This document shows positions 15,498-22,660 of a DNA stretch of 34,230 bases, piece by piece. Source of the DNA: Draconibacterium orientale (GTDB lineage: Bacteria; Bacteroidota; Bacteroidia; Bacteroidales; Prolixibacteraceae). Position numbers and translations under genes: made by a program. The stretch covers positions 1 to 34,230 of the forward strand of contig DYSZ01000020.1 of assembly GCA_020726265.1 (NCBI GenBank). The letters are read 5' to 3'. The first letter of the stretch is position 1; each line of letters begins with the position of its first letter. The notes beneath the pieces were generated by a model that did not search any database, had not been told where the DNA came from, and saw only the letters and a list, made by a program, of their open reading frames with translations.

Positions 15498-16856
15498 ATG
15501 AGTAACAATCCGTTTTCAAGAAGAAAATTCCTTGCTGGCGCAGCCGTTGTTGGTGCAGCTGGTTCGATGGGTGCAGGAGTTCTTACTTCATGCACAGGTG
15601 GTGGAAAAAAAACAACTGGCGCTTATGATTGGGTCCCGCGTGAGTATAAATTCCCGCCGATGCCCGAAAAAGCGCCCGAAGGCGCTGAGCTGAAAGCCGG
15701 TATCATTGGCTGTGGTGGCCGTGGGTCGGGTGCAGCCATCAATTTTCTGAATGCAGGTACAGGTTTAACAGTTACTGCACTTGGCGATGTTTTTCAGGAC
15801 AGGGTTGACAGCTGTCGCGAAAAAATTAAAACCGAAAAAGGTGTCGAAGTACCGGTTGAAAACTGTTTTGTTGGTTTCGATGCTTTCCAGAAAGTAATTG
15901 ACGCCGGCGTTGATATTATCATTCTGGCCACTCCGCCAAAATTCAGACCAGAACATTTTGAAGCCGCTGTAAAAGCACGTAAACACGTGTTTATGGAAAA
16001 ACCAGTTGCCGTTGATCCGGTTGGTATCCGCCAGGTAATGGCTGCAGCCAAAATGGCCGACTCAATGGGTTTGAAAGTGGTTACCGGGACGCAACGTCGT
16101 CACCAGCACAGCTATATCAGCCTTTATAAGGAAATCGCCAATAATAGCATCGGAAATATTGTTTCGGCCAATGTGTATTGGAATGGTGGCAAACTTTGGC
16201 ATCGCGACAATAAACCCGAATGGAGCGAAATGGAATGGATGATCCGCGACTGGGTAAACTGGTGCTGGCTCTCGGGCGACCATATTGTTGAACAGCATGT
16301 TCACAACCTCGATGTGGCCATGTGGTTCTTTGGTGAGGCTCCGGTAAAAGCCGTTGGTTTTGGCTCACGTCAGCGCAGGCCCACTGGCGACCAGTTCGAC
16401 AACTTCAGTATCGACTATACTTTTGCAGACGGAAGACAAATGCACAGCATGTGCCGTCAGATTAACGATTGCGCCAACGGTGTTTACGAAGTTTTTCACG
16501 GAACAAAAGCAATTGCCCGTACCGACGAAAGTGCGAGGAGAATTGTAGATCCAACGGGGAATGTACTGTTTACAACCGATGATAAAGAAAAAACAGACCC
16601 TTACGTTCAGGAACATATCAATCTGGTTACCTGTATCCGTCAGGATATTCCCTGGAACCAGGCAGAAGAAACAGCCATGTCAAACTTAGTGGCAATGATG
16701 GGTCGTGTTTCGGCATACACTGGCAAAGCAGTAACATACGAAGAAATGATGAACTCAGACCTTAAACTGGGTCCGGAAGTTTATGTAATGGGTAACGTTG
16801 GCTACATTGAAAAGGCCACTGTACCGGTTGCCGGTTCATACAATAAAGAAGGATAG
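15498..16856 (+). CDS. Tat-exported Gfo/Idh/MocA family oxidoreductase
   Basis: The 452-aa protein starts with a twin-arginine signal (FSRRKFLAGAAVVGAAG). A possible lipobox at LTSC (Cys32) suggests a Tat-dependent lipoprotein. The Rossmann motif GIIGCGGRGSG lies at residues 68-78 and the conserved EKP (MEKPVAV) at 167-169. The C-terminal alpha/beta half contains EQHVHNLDVAMWFFGE, the catalytic-His segment of this family. Exported members carry tightly bound NAD(P) and oxidise or dehydrate sugars, as in periplasmic glucose-fructose oxidoreductase and C3-oxidising enzymes. The gene is 38 bp downstream of the tetraheme cytochrome/SUMF1 fusion and followed by two hairpins, so the two form a short operon. 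The inferred role is periplasmic sugar oxidation, perhaps with electrons passed through the cytochrome. The substrate is unknown. Confidence 0.92.
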   Translation: MSNNPFSRRKFLAGAAVVGAAGSMGAGVLTSCTGGGKKTTGAYDWVPREYKFPPMPEKAPEGAELKAGIIGCGGRGSGAAINFLNAGTGLTVTALGDVFQDRVDSCREKIKTEKGVEVPVENCFVGFDAFQKVIDAGVDIIILATPPKFRPEHFEAAVKARKHVFMEKPVAVDPVGIRQVMAAAKMADSMGLKVVTGTQRRHQHSYISLYKEIANNSIGNIVSANVYWNGGKLWHRDNKPEWSEMEWMIRDWVNWCWLSGDHIVEQHVHNLDVAMWFFGEAPVKAVGFGSRQRRPTGDQFDNFSIDYTFADGRQMHSMCRQINDCANGVYEVFHGTKAIARTDESARRIVDPTGNVLFTTDDKEKTDPYVQEHINLVTCIRQDIPWNQAEETAMSNLVAMMGRVSAYTGKAVTYEEMMNSDLKLGPEVYVMGNVGYIEKATVPVAGSYNKEG

Positions 16857-16865
16857 CAACTCAGT

Positions 16866-16894
16866 GCAGAAAACCGGTTTTGCCGGGTTTCTGC
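16866..16894 (+). terminator. Hairpin downstream of the Gfo/Idh gene
   Basis: GCAGAAA and TTTCTGC form a 7-bp stem, continued after one mismatch by CCGG/CCGG with a TTTTG loop. It lies 10 bp after the stop codon. No T-run follows, so it may protect the mRNA 3' end, with the actual stop at the next hairpin. Confidence 0.5.
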
Positions 16895-16929
16895 CCATTA
16901 CCCGAAAGGGATTAATCAATCAATCCGGT

Positions 16930-16971
16930 AAACCACCTGTCAGCTTTTGCTTTCGGGTGGTTTCTTTTTTT
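16930..16971 (+). terminator. Rho-independent terminator of the cytochrome-oxidoreductase operon
   Basis: AAACCACC and GGTGGTTT form an 8-bp stem extended by TG/CG pairs, with an inner AGC/GCT hairpin, followed by TTTCTTTTTTT. It is a classic intrinsic terminator on the plus strand. Confidence 0.8.
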
Positions 16972-17031
16972 ACCAATTCGTAAATAATGGCATAATTTAA
17001 TTTGCATCCAACTCATTTTCATTTAAAAATT

Positions 17032-17039
17032 TACTTTTG
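17032..17039 (+). promoter_or_regulatory. Candidate -7 element of the asnS promoter
   Basis: TACTTTTG matches TAnnTTTG exactly about 48 bp before the chosen asnS start. A TTTG is present at 17001-17004, but 27 bp away, which is wider than usual. Confidence 0.4.
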
Positions 17040-17086
17040 TAAACTTCAATTTTGAACTTATACGATTGAATCAAATGATTATGAGT

Positions 17087-18523
17087 ATGAAACGAATTAA
17101 AATTAAGGATATTCTGAAATCGGGTGTTGCCGGACAAACAGTGGTTGCCAAAGGGTGGGTGCGTACAAAACGAGGAAGTAAAAATGTAATTTTTATTGCG
17201 CTGAATGACGGGTCAACCATCCATAACCTGCAGGTTGTGGCCGAGGTAAGCAATTTTGATGAGTCGCTTTTGCGCGAAATTAATACAAGCGCAGCTTTAT
17301 CAGTTACCGGAACTTTGGTTGAGTCGTCCGGAAGCGGGCAGAACATTGAACTTACTGCAACCGAAATTGAATTACTTGGTGCTGCCGACCCTGAAAAATA
17401 TCCGATTCAACCTAAAAAACACTCGCTCGAATTTTTGCGCGAAAATGCCCACCTGCGTTTTCGTACCAGCACATTCAGCGCAATTTTCCGCATCCGTCAT
17501 GCCATGGCTTTTGCCATTCATAAATATTTTAACGAAAAAGGGTTCAATTACCTGCACACCCCGATTATTACGGGCAGTGATGCTGAAGGCGCCGGGCAAA
17601 TGTTCAGGGTGAGCGTTCTTGACCCGAAAAATCCGCCACTTACCGAAACAGGCGAAATTGATTACAGCCAGGATTTTTTTGGCAAACCAACCAATCTTAC
17701 TGTTTCTGGTCAATTGGAAGGCGAGCTTGGTGCAATGGCTTTGGGCGAAATTTATACTTTCGGGCCAACTTTCAGAGCCGAAAACTCGAATACAACCCGC
17801 CATCTTGCAGAGTTCTGGATGATTGAACCCGAAATGGCTTTTTATGATTTGAAAGATAATATGGATTTAGCCGAGGAGTTCCTGAAATCGCTGATTAAAT
17901 ATGCACTCGATAATTGTATGGACGACCTTCAGTTTCTGGCCAAACGCCTGCAGGAAGAAGAAAAGGATAAACCGCAGGACCAGCGCTCGATGGAACTGAT
18001 TGAAAAGCTGAACTTTGTTTTAAACAACGATTTTATCAGGCTTACTTACACCGAAGCCATCGAAATTCTGAAAAACTCACCGTATTATAAAAAGAAGAAA
18101 TTCCAGTTCCCTGTGGAATGGGGAATCGACTTGCAAAGCGAACACGAACGTTATCTTGTTGAAAAACATTTTAAATGCCCTGTAATTCTGACCAACTACC
18201 CGAAAGACATCAAGGCATTTTACATGAAACAGAACGACGACGGCAAAACCGTTGGCGCGATGGACGTTTTGTTCCCGCAAATTGGTGAAATTATTGGAGG
18301 CTCACAGCGTGAGGAAAACCTCGAAAAGCTGGAAACCCGCATGAGGGAAATGAATATTCCGGTTGAAGAAATGTGGTGGTACCTCGATACCCGCCGGTTT
18401 GGGTCGGTGGTACACAGTGGGTTTGGTCTTGGTTTCGAGCGTTTTATCCTGTTTGTAACCGGCATGGGCAATATCCGCGACGTGATTCCATTTGCACGCA
18501 CACCTAAAAATGCCGAGTTCTAA
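17087..18523 (+). CDS. asnS: Asparagine--tRNA ligase
   Basis: This class IIb aminoacyl-tRNA synthetase charges tRNA-Asn with asparagine in the cytoplasm. The N-terminal OB-fold anticodon-binding domain ([24 protein letters not shown]) is followed by the catalytic core. Motif 1 is around [20 protein letters not shown], motif 2 is [27 protein letters not shown], and motif 3 is [17 protein letters not shown]. The product is about 478 aa, normal for the bacterial enzyme. In-frame starts exist at 17066 (TTG), 17075, 17081 and 17087; I chose the last because [10 protein letters not shown] fits family N-termini, but MSMKRI at 17081 is equally possible. rpoN follows 55 bp downstream on the same strand. 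Confidence 0.96.
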   Translation: MKRIKIKDILKSGVAGQTVVAKGWVRTKRGSKNVIFIALNDGSTIHNLQVVAEVSNFDESLLREINTSAALSVTGTLVESSGSGQNIELTATEIELLGAADPEKYPIQPKKHSLEFLRENAHLRFRTSTFSAIFRIRHAMAFAIHKYFNEKGFNYLHTPIITGSDAEGAGQMFRVSVLDPKNPPLTETGEIDYSQDFFGKPTNLTVSGQLEGELGAMALGEIYTFGPTFRAENSNTTRHLAEFWMIEPEMAFYDLKDNMDLAEEFLKSLIKYALDNCMDDLQFLAKRLQEEEKDKPQDQRSMELIEKLNFVLNNDFIRLTYTEAIEILKNSPYYKKKKFQFPVEWGIDLQSEHERYLVEKHFKCPVILTNYPKDIKAFYMKQNDDGKTVGAMDVLFPQIGEIIGGSQREENLEKLETRMREMNIPVEEMWWYLDTRRFGSVVHSGFGLGFERFILFVTGMGNIRDVIPFARTPKNAEF

Positions 18524-18578
18524 GGCATTGCTTATTTACTTCGCAAAAAAATGTAAATTTATGAGGTAAAACAGGGTT

Positions 18579-20033
18579 ATGAAGCAAAAACTATCGTTAC
18601 AACAAAAACTACTTCAAAAGCTTTCACCACAACAGATTCAGGTGATTAAGCTTTTGGAGATTCCTGCTTTACAACTCGAACAACGTATTAAAAAAGAACT
18701 TGAAGAGAATCCAGTACTTGAAATTGAATCTGAAAACGGTTCCGATGAACAGGATAATGAAAATCAGGAGGATACCGAGCCGGAAACTGATGTGGATAAC
18801 GACGAGTTTACCTTCGATGATTATTACGACGAGGACGAAGATATTCCTTCCTATAAACTGAATGTAAATAATTATTCAAAAGACGATAAGTACATCGACA
18901 TCCCTTTTTCGGTAGGAACCACATTTCATGAGTACCTGCTGGAACAACTCGGGGTTGCTGATTTGACCGATGAAGAACAGCAATTGGCGGAGTACATCAT
19001 CGGAAACATTGACGACGATGGATACCTGCGCCGCGATTTACCTGCTATCAGCGACGACCTGGCATTTAACCTTAACATGGAAGTAACGGAGCAGGAATTA
19101 CAAAAAATTCTGAATGTTGTTCAGCAGTTTGATCCGCCGGGGGTAGCAGCCCGCAACCTGCAGGAATGCCTGCTGATTCAGATCAACCGCATGAACCGTG
19201 AACATTTTGCCACAGCACGCGAGATTGTAAAAACGTATTTCGATGAGTTCACAAAAAAGCATTATTCAAAAATCCAAAATAAGCTTGAGCTCGACGATCA
19301 ACAAATCAAAGATGCAATTGACCAGATTCTGAAACTAAACCCAAAACCAGGCAGCTCGTACAGCAACCCGATGAATAAAGCCAATCAGCACATCGTGCCC
19401 GATTTTATTCTTGAAAATATTGATGGGGAATTAATACTATCGTTAAACCAACGCAATGTTCCTGAACTGAAAATCAACGATACTTACCTCGATATGCTGC
19501 GCTCAATGGGTGAAACCCAAAGAAACAAGAGCCGCAAAGAAGCACTGGTTTTTGTAAAGGAAAAACTTGATTCGGCTAAATGGTTTATCGATGCTTTGCA
19601 ACAACGCCAGACTACACTAATGCAAACCATGTCGGAGATTGTGAATTACCAGAAAAATTACTTTATCGATGGTGATGAAACCAAAATGAGGCCAATGATT
19701 CTGAAAGATATTGCCGAACGCACCGGGCTTGATATTTCGACCATTTCACGCGTTTCGAACAGCAAATACATTCAAACCCATTTTGGCATTTACCCACTGA
19801 AATTCTTCTTTTCTGAAGGAATGCAAAAAGATGACGGTGAAGAAGTTTCGACCCGTGAGATCAAGAAAATTTTACAGGATTGTATTGAAGGAGAAGATAA
19901 GAAACGACCGCTGACCGACGATAAACTGGCTGCAATTCTGAAAAAGAAAACCTATAATATCGCCCGCCGCACAGTTGCCAAATACCGTGAACAACTGGGA
20001 ATTCCGGTAGCCCGACTGCGAAAGGAGTTATAA
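18579..20033 (+). CDS. rpoN: RNA polymerase sigma-54 factor RpoN
   Basis: The 484-aa protein has the three regions of sigma-54. First is a Gln/Leu-rich activator-interaction region at the start (KQKLSLQQKLLQKLSPQQIQ). Second is a strongly acidic region II (about residues 45-85, with runs such as EQDNENQEDTEPE). Third is the core-binding and DNA-binding part, ending with the RpoN box ARRTVAKYREQLGIP at 462-476. It directs transcription from -24/-12 promoters with AAA+ activators, none of which is encoded here. It lies between asnS and a PAP2-like membrane protein gene that starts 1 bp after its stop, so the latter two are probably co-transcribed. Confidence 0.97.
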   Translation: MKQKLSLQQKLLQKLSPQQIQVIKLLEIPALQLEQRIKKELEENPVLEIESENGSDEQDNENQEDTEPETDVDNDEFTFDDYYDEDEDIPSYKLNVNNYSKDDKYIDIPFSVGTTFHEYLLEQLGVADLTDEEQQLAEYIIGNIDDDGYLRRDLPAISDDLAFNLNMEVTEQELQKILNVVQQFDPPGVAARNLQECLLIQINRMNREHFATAREIVKTYFDEFTKKHYSKIQNKLELDDQQIKDAIDQILKLNPKPGSSYSNPMNKANQHIVPDFILENIDGELILSLNQRNVPELKINDTYLDMLRSMGETQRNKSRKEALVFVKEKLDSAKWFIDALQQRQTTLMQTMSEIVNYQKNYFIDGDETKMRPMILKDIAERTGLDISTISRVSNSKYIQTHFGIYPLKFFFSEGMQKDDGEEVSTREIKKILQDCIEGEDKKRPLTDDKLAAILKKKTYNIARRTVAKYREQLGIPVARLRKEL

Positions 20034-20034
20034 T

Positions 20035-20640
20035 ATGACCCAGAAAACTGCCAAAATACTTTCGTTTTTATTTCACCCCATTTTACTACCGGCACTGGGC
20101 TTTTTTCTTTTGCTGAATACAGGTTTATACGATTTTCTGTTATCGGTTCAGGCAAAAAGATATATACTGTTGGTTATTTTTTTTACAACCGCTACACTAC
20201 CCATGCTTTCCATTGCCATGATGGCACTGAATCCAAAATTTGATTTTCTGATGAAAGAGAACCGTGACAGGATTTTGCCATTGCTTCTGACTTCAGTATT
20301 TTATTATATCGGGTTTATTTTATTAGGGCGAATTCATTTTTTACCTGTTTTCAAGCTTTTTATGATTGCATCGGTGCTTTTGATTGTTGCCCTTTTACTG
20401 ATTTCGGTGAAATGGAACATCAGTATTCATATGGCCGCTGCCGGAGCGGTAACAGCAACATTTTTTGCCGTCTCGTTCAGAGGGGGTGTAAATCCGGTGG
20501 GAGCCCTTGTCGTTATGGTGTTGGTTTCCGGATTAACCGGAACTGCCCGCGTTTTACTCGAAAAAAATAACCTGCAGCAGTTAACAGCAGGTTACTTATT
20601 GGGTTTTATTACTTTGTATCCTGTTATTTATTTCTTCTGA
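20035..20640 (+). CDS. PAP2-like integral membrane protein, probably lacking phosphatase residues
   Basis: This 201-aa protein has about six hydrophobic helices. Its C-terminal part follows the topology of PAP2 lipid phosphatases: KWNISIHMAAAGAVTATFF at the position of the PSGH motif, and SGLTGTARVLLEKNNLQQLTAGYLLGF at the position of the SRxxxxxHxxxD motif. The catalytic His and Asp of the last motif are replaced (Asn/Gln/Gly region), and no KxxxxxxRP motif is evident, so it may be non-catalytic. It begins immediately after the rpoN stop codon (TAATATG). Bacteroidota genomes often carry such a protein next to rpoN. Its role is unknown. Confidence 0.65.
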   Translation: MTQKTAKILSFLFHPILLPALGFFLLLNTGLYDFLLSVQAKRYILLVIFFTTATLPMLSIAMMALNPKFDFLMKENRDRILPLLLTSVFYYIGFILLGRIHFLPVFKLFMIASVLLIVALLLISVKWNISIHMAAAGAVTATFFAVSFRGGVNPVGALVVMVLVSGLTGTARVLLEKNNLQQLTAGYLLGFITLYPVIYFF

Positions 20641-20670
20641 ACGATCGGGCATTTACTGCCAATAAAGGTT

Positions 20671-21369
20671 TTAGTTTACAAATTTGTACCCGATTCCCTT
20701 AAGCGTTTTAATATGATCGTTGCCAATTTTTTCGCGCAGTTTGCGGATATGAACATCAATAGTGCGGTCTCCAACCACTACATTTTCGCCCCAAACCGAG
20801 TGATAAATCTCTTCGCGTGTAAATACTTTCCCCTGTTTCGAAACCAGCAGCGAGATTAATTCAAACTCTTTGCGCGGCAAAATCATCTCCTCGTTGTTGA
20901 TTTTTATCAGGTATCTTTCCTTGTCGATAATGAGATTGCCAACACTTACGGTATTTTCGTCCTGAACTACAGGTGCTGCAGTTGTTTCGCCCTTACGTTT
21001 CAACAATGCTTTAACACGACTGACCAATACTTTTGGTCTCACAGGTTTTGTAATATAATCGTCGGCACCGGCTTCAAACCCTGCAATTTGCGAGTAATCT
21101 TCGCCCCGGGCGGTTAAAAATGCAATTACAGTATTATCAAGTGCTGGTATTTTTCTCATTTCTTCACAGGCTGCAATGCCATCCATTTCGGGCATCATCA
21201 CATCGAGAATTACCAGATGAGGCAGGTTTTTTTCAGCTGATTTTAAAGCCTCAATACCATTTTTTGCAGTAAATACTTTGTATCCTTCTTTTTCGAGGTT
21301 GTAACTTATAAATTCGAGAATGTCTTCTTCGTCGTCAACCAGCAGAATTTTAAAAATTGTATCCTCCAT
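20671..21369 (-). CDS. PhoB-like OmpR-family response regulator
   Basis: This is a two-domain response regulator: receiver domain (VDDEED acidic pocket, phosphoacceptor Asp56 in LVILDVMMPEMDG, switch Lys in ITKPVRP), linker, then an OmpR/PhoB winged-helix domain (KEFELISLLVSKQGKVFTREEIY, VGDRTIDVHIRKLREKIG, LKGIGYKF). I take MEDTIFKILLVDDEED as the start; an ATG 12 bp further upstream is also in frame. It is 93 bp downstream of the sensor kinase gene on the same strand, and that kinase gene is divergent from a PiT phosphate transporter. A phosphate-response role (PhoB) is therefore the best guess. It converges with the PAP2-like gene with a 30-bp gap. Confidence 0.93.
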   Translation of the reverse strand: MEDTIFKILLVDDEEDILEFISYNLEKEGYKVFTAKNGIEALKSAEKNLPHLVILDVMMPEMDGIAACEEMRKIPALDNTVIAFLTARGEDYSQIAGFEAGADDYITKPVRPKVLVSRVKALLKRKGETTAAPVVQDENTVSVGNLIIDKERYLIKINNEEMILPRKEFELISLLVSKQGKVFTREEIYHSVWGENVVVGDRTIDVHIRKLREKIGNDHIKTLKGIGYKFVN

Positions 21370-21462
21370 AATTTTCAGCATTTATGAGTTGGTAAATATA
21401 CCGATTACATGGAAACCGTCTGTTACAATACAGCTAATTTTCAGCGCCTTTAAAAATGTTTA

Positions 21463-22503
21463 TCATTTGGCTTTTTCGAGGGTGAAAGTAAAGGTGGTTC
21501 CTTCGTTGAGTACACTTTGCACATTGATGGTTTGGTTGTGTGCTTCAATGATATGTTTTACAATTGAAAGCCCAAGTCCTGTTCCGCCCTGTTCGCGCGA
21601 ACGGGATTTATCGACCCTGAAAAACCTTTCAAAAATACGCGAAAGGTCTTTTTTATGGATCCCAATTCCATTGTCAGAAACTTCAATCATAATTTTATCG
21701 TCGAAATCATAAAAACCCACTTTCACAAAACCATTCATTTTCCCGTATTTAATACCGTTTACAACAAGATTGGTCAAAACTTCAATAATTCGTTTACGGT
21801 CGGCTTGTACCATCAATGGTTTGTCAGGGCGGTAACTGTACATCAGCGAGATCTGTCTTTCTTTCGATAACCGCTGTTCAAGTTCAAAAACCTCGTCAAC
21901 AATTTTTACAATATCGAAAATACCAAAAAGTGGTTTTAACTCACCGGTCTCGAGTTTATTAATCGATTCAAGGTCTTCCACTATCGAAATCATCCGGTCG
22001 ATACTTTTTTCGGCACGGTTAAGGTAAAGTTTGTTAATGTTCGGGTCCTCAAGTCCGCCTTCGAGTAAGGTTAATATGTAGCCCTGGATATTAAAAATCG
22101 GTGTTTTCAGCTCGTGTGAAACGTTTCCCACAAAATCTTTACGGTAACGCTCCATTTCTTTTAAACGTTCAATTTCCTGTAACTGGTTTTGCGCCCAGGC
22201 TTCAACATCATGTTCAACCTGTCCAAGTTCCACAAAACCAGGAGTGAGTCTTATCTTCGATTCGTTTTCCTTATGGGGTACAAAATCTATAATCTTGTAC
22301 AAAGGTTTGATTTTTTCTAGAAGAAATGTATTTATGGCAAATTGGATAATGTAAAATACAAATACAAGATAAACCACCAGTCCGATTGCCATAAACAGAA
22401 ACGAAAAGCCGGTTAAAAGGAGGTAATACCATCCAATCCCAACAACCAGTGTAAGCACCAGCGATAAAAACACCACTACCTGTTTCGAAGTAAGTTTTTT
22501 CAT
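21463..22503 (-). CDS. PhoR-like sensor histidine kinase
   Basis: The 346-aa kinase has two N-terminal membrane helices (about 8-30 and 33-57) with almost no periplasmic loop. A short linker follows, then a HisKA domain with His130 in FVGNVSHELKTPIFNIQGY, and a HATPase_c domain with the N box (LVNGIKYG), G1 (DNGIGI), F box (IFERFFRVDKSRSREQGGTG) and G2 (GLGLSIV). This minimal two-helix design without an input domain is that of PhoR-like kinases, which sense through the phosphate-transport machinery. It is transcribed ahead of the response regulator and diverges from pit, supporting phosphate signalling. The predicted start follows a -7 element TAATTTTG on the minus strand (22522-22529). Confidence 0.92.
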   Translation of the reverse strand: MKKLTSKQVVVFLSLVLTLVVGIGWYYLLLTGFSFLFMAIGLVVYLVFVFYIIQFAINTFLLEKIKPLYKIIDFVPHKENESKIRLTPGFVELGQVEHDVEAWAQNQLQEIERLKEMERYRKDFVGNVSHELKTPIFNIQGYILTLLEGGLEDPNINKLYLNRAEKSIDRMISIVEDLESINKLETGELKPLFGIFDIVKIVDEVFELEQRLSKERQISLMYSYRPDKPLMVQADRKRIIEVLTNLVVNGIKYGKMNGFVKVGFYDFDDKIMIEVSDNGIGIHKKDLSRIFERFFRVDKSRSREQGGTGLGLSIVKHIIEAHNQTINVQSVLNEGTTFTFTLEKAK

Positions 22504-22521
22504 AAAGGTTTTATTTCAGTA

Positions 22522-22529
22522 CAAAATTA
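22522..22529 (-). promoter_or_regulatory. Candidate -7 element of the phoR-like gene promoter
   Basis: Read on the minus strand this is TAATTTTG, an exact TAnnTTTG match 18 bp before the kinase start codon. A TTG lies 23 bp upstream of it (CAA on the plus strand at 22553-22555), giving a reasonable -33 element. Confidence 0.5.
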
Positions 22530-22544
22530 GGAAATTATTATTTG

Positions 22545-22606
22545 CACCTCTGCAATAGATATTTAATCGCATTGTAATATAATTTTAATATCTTAACACA
22601 CCTCTG
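22545..22606. promoter_or_regulatory. Paired CACCTCTG boxes in the phoR/pit divergent promoter region
   Basis: The 8-mer CACCTCTG occurs at 22545-22552 and again at 22599-22606, 54 bp (about five helical turns) apart. The first is 15 bp from the kinase -7 element and the second 14 bp from the pit -7 element, so both occupy the -27 to -34 area of their promoter. They are candidates for binding by the neighbouring response regulator. Confidence 0.4.
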
Positions 22607-22620
22607 ACTTTACATAAAGG

Positions 22621-22628
22621 TATCTTTG
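22621..22628 (+). promoter_or_regulatory. Candidate -7 element of the pit promoter
   Basis: TATCTTTG is an exact TAnnTTTG match 32 bp before the pit ATG. There is no TTTG at -33; its place is taken by a CACCTCTG box, and a CTTTAcaTAAAG palindrome (22608-22619) lies between. This fits an activator-dependent promoter. Confidence 0.5.
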
Positions 22629-22660
22629 AAATGTGAATAAAAACTTAATACACTAACCAA

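Noticed and set aside
17066-17086. TTG start for asnS at 17066
   Set aside because: Three in-frame ATGs follow within 21 bp, and the family N-terminus fits MKRIKIKD better.
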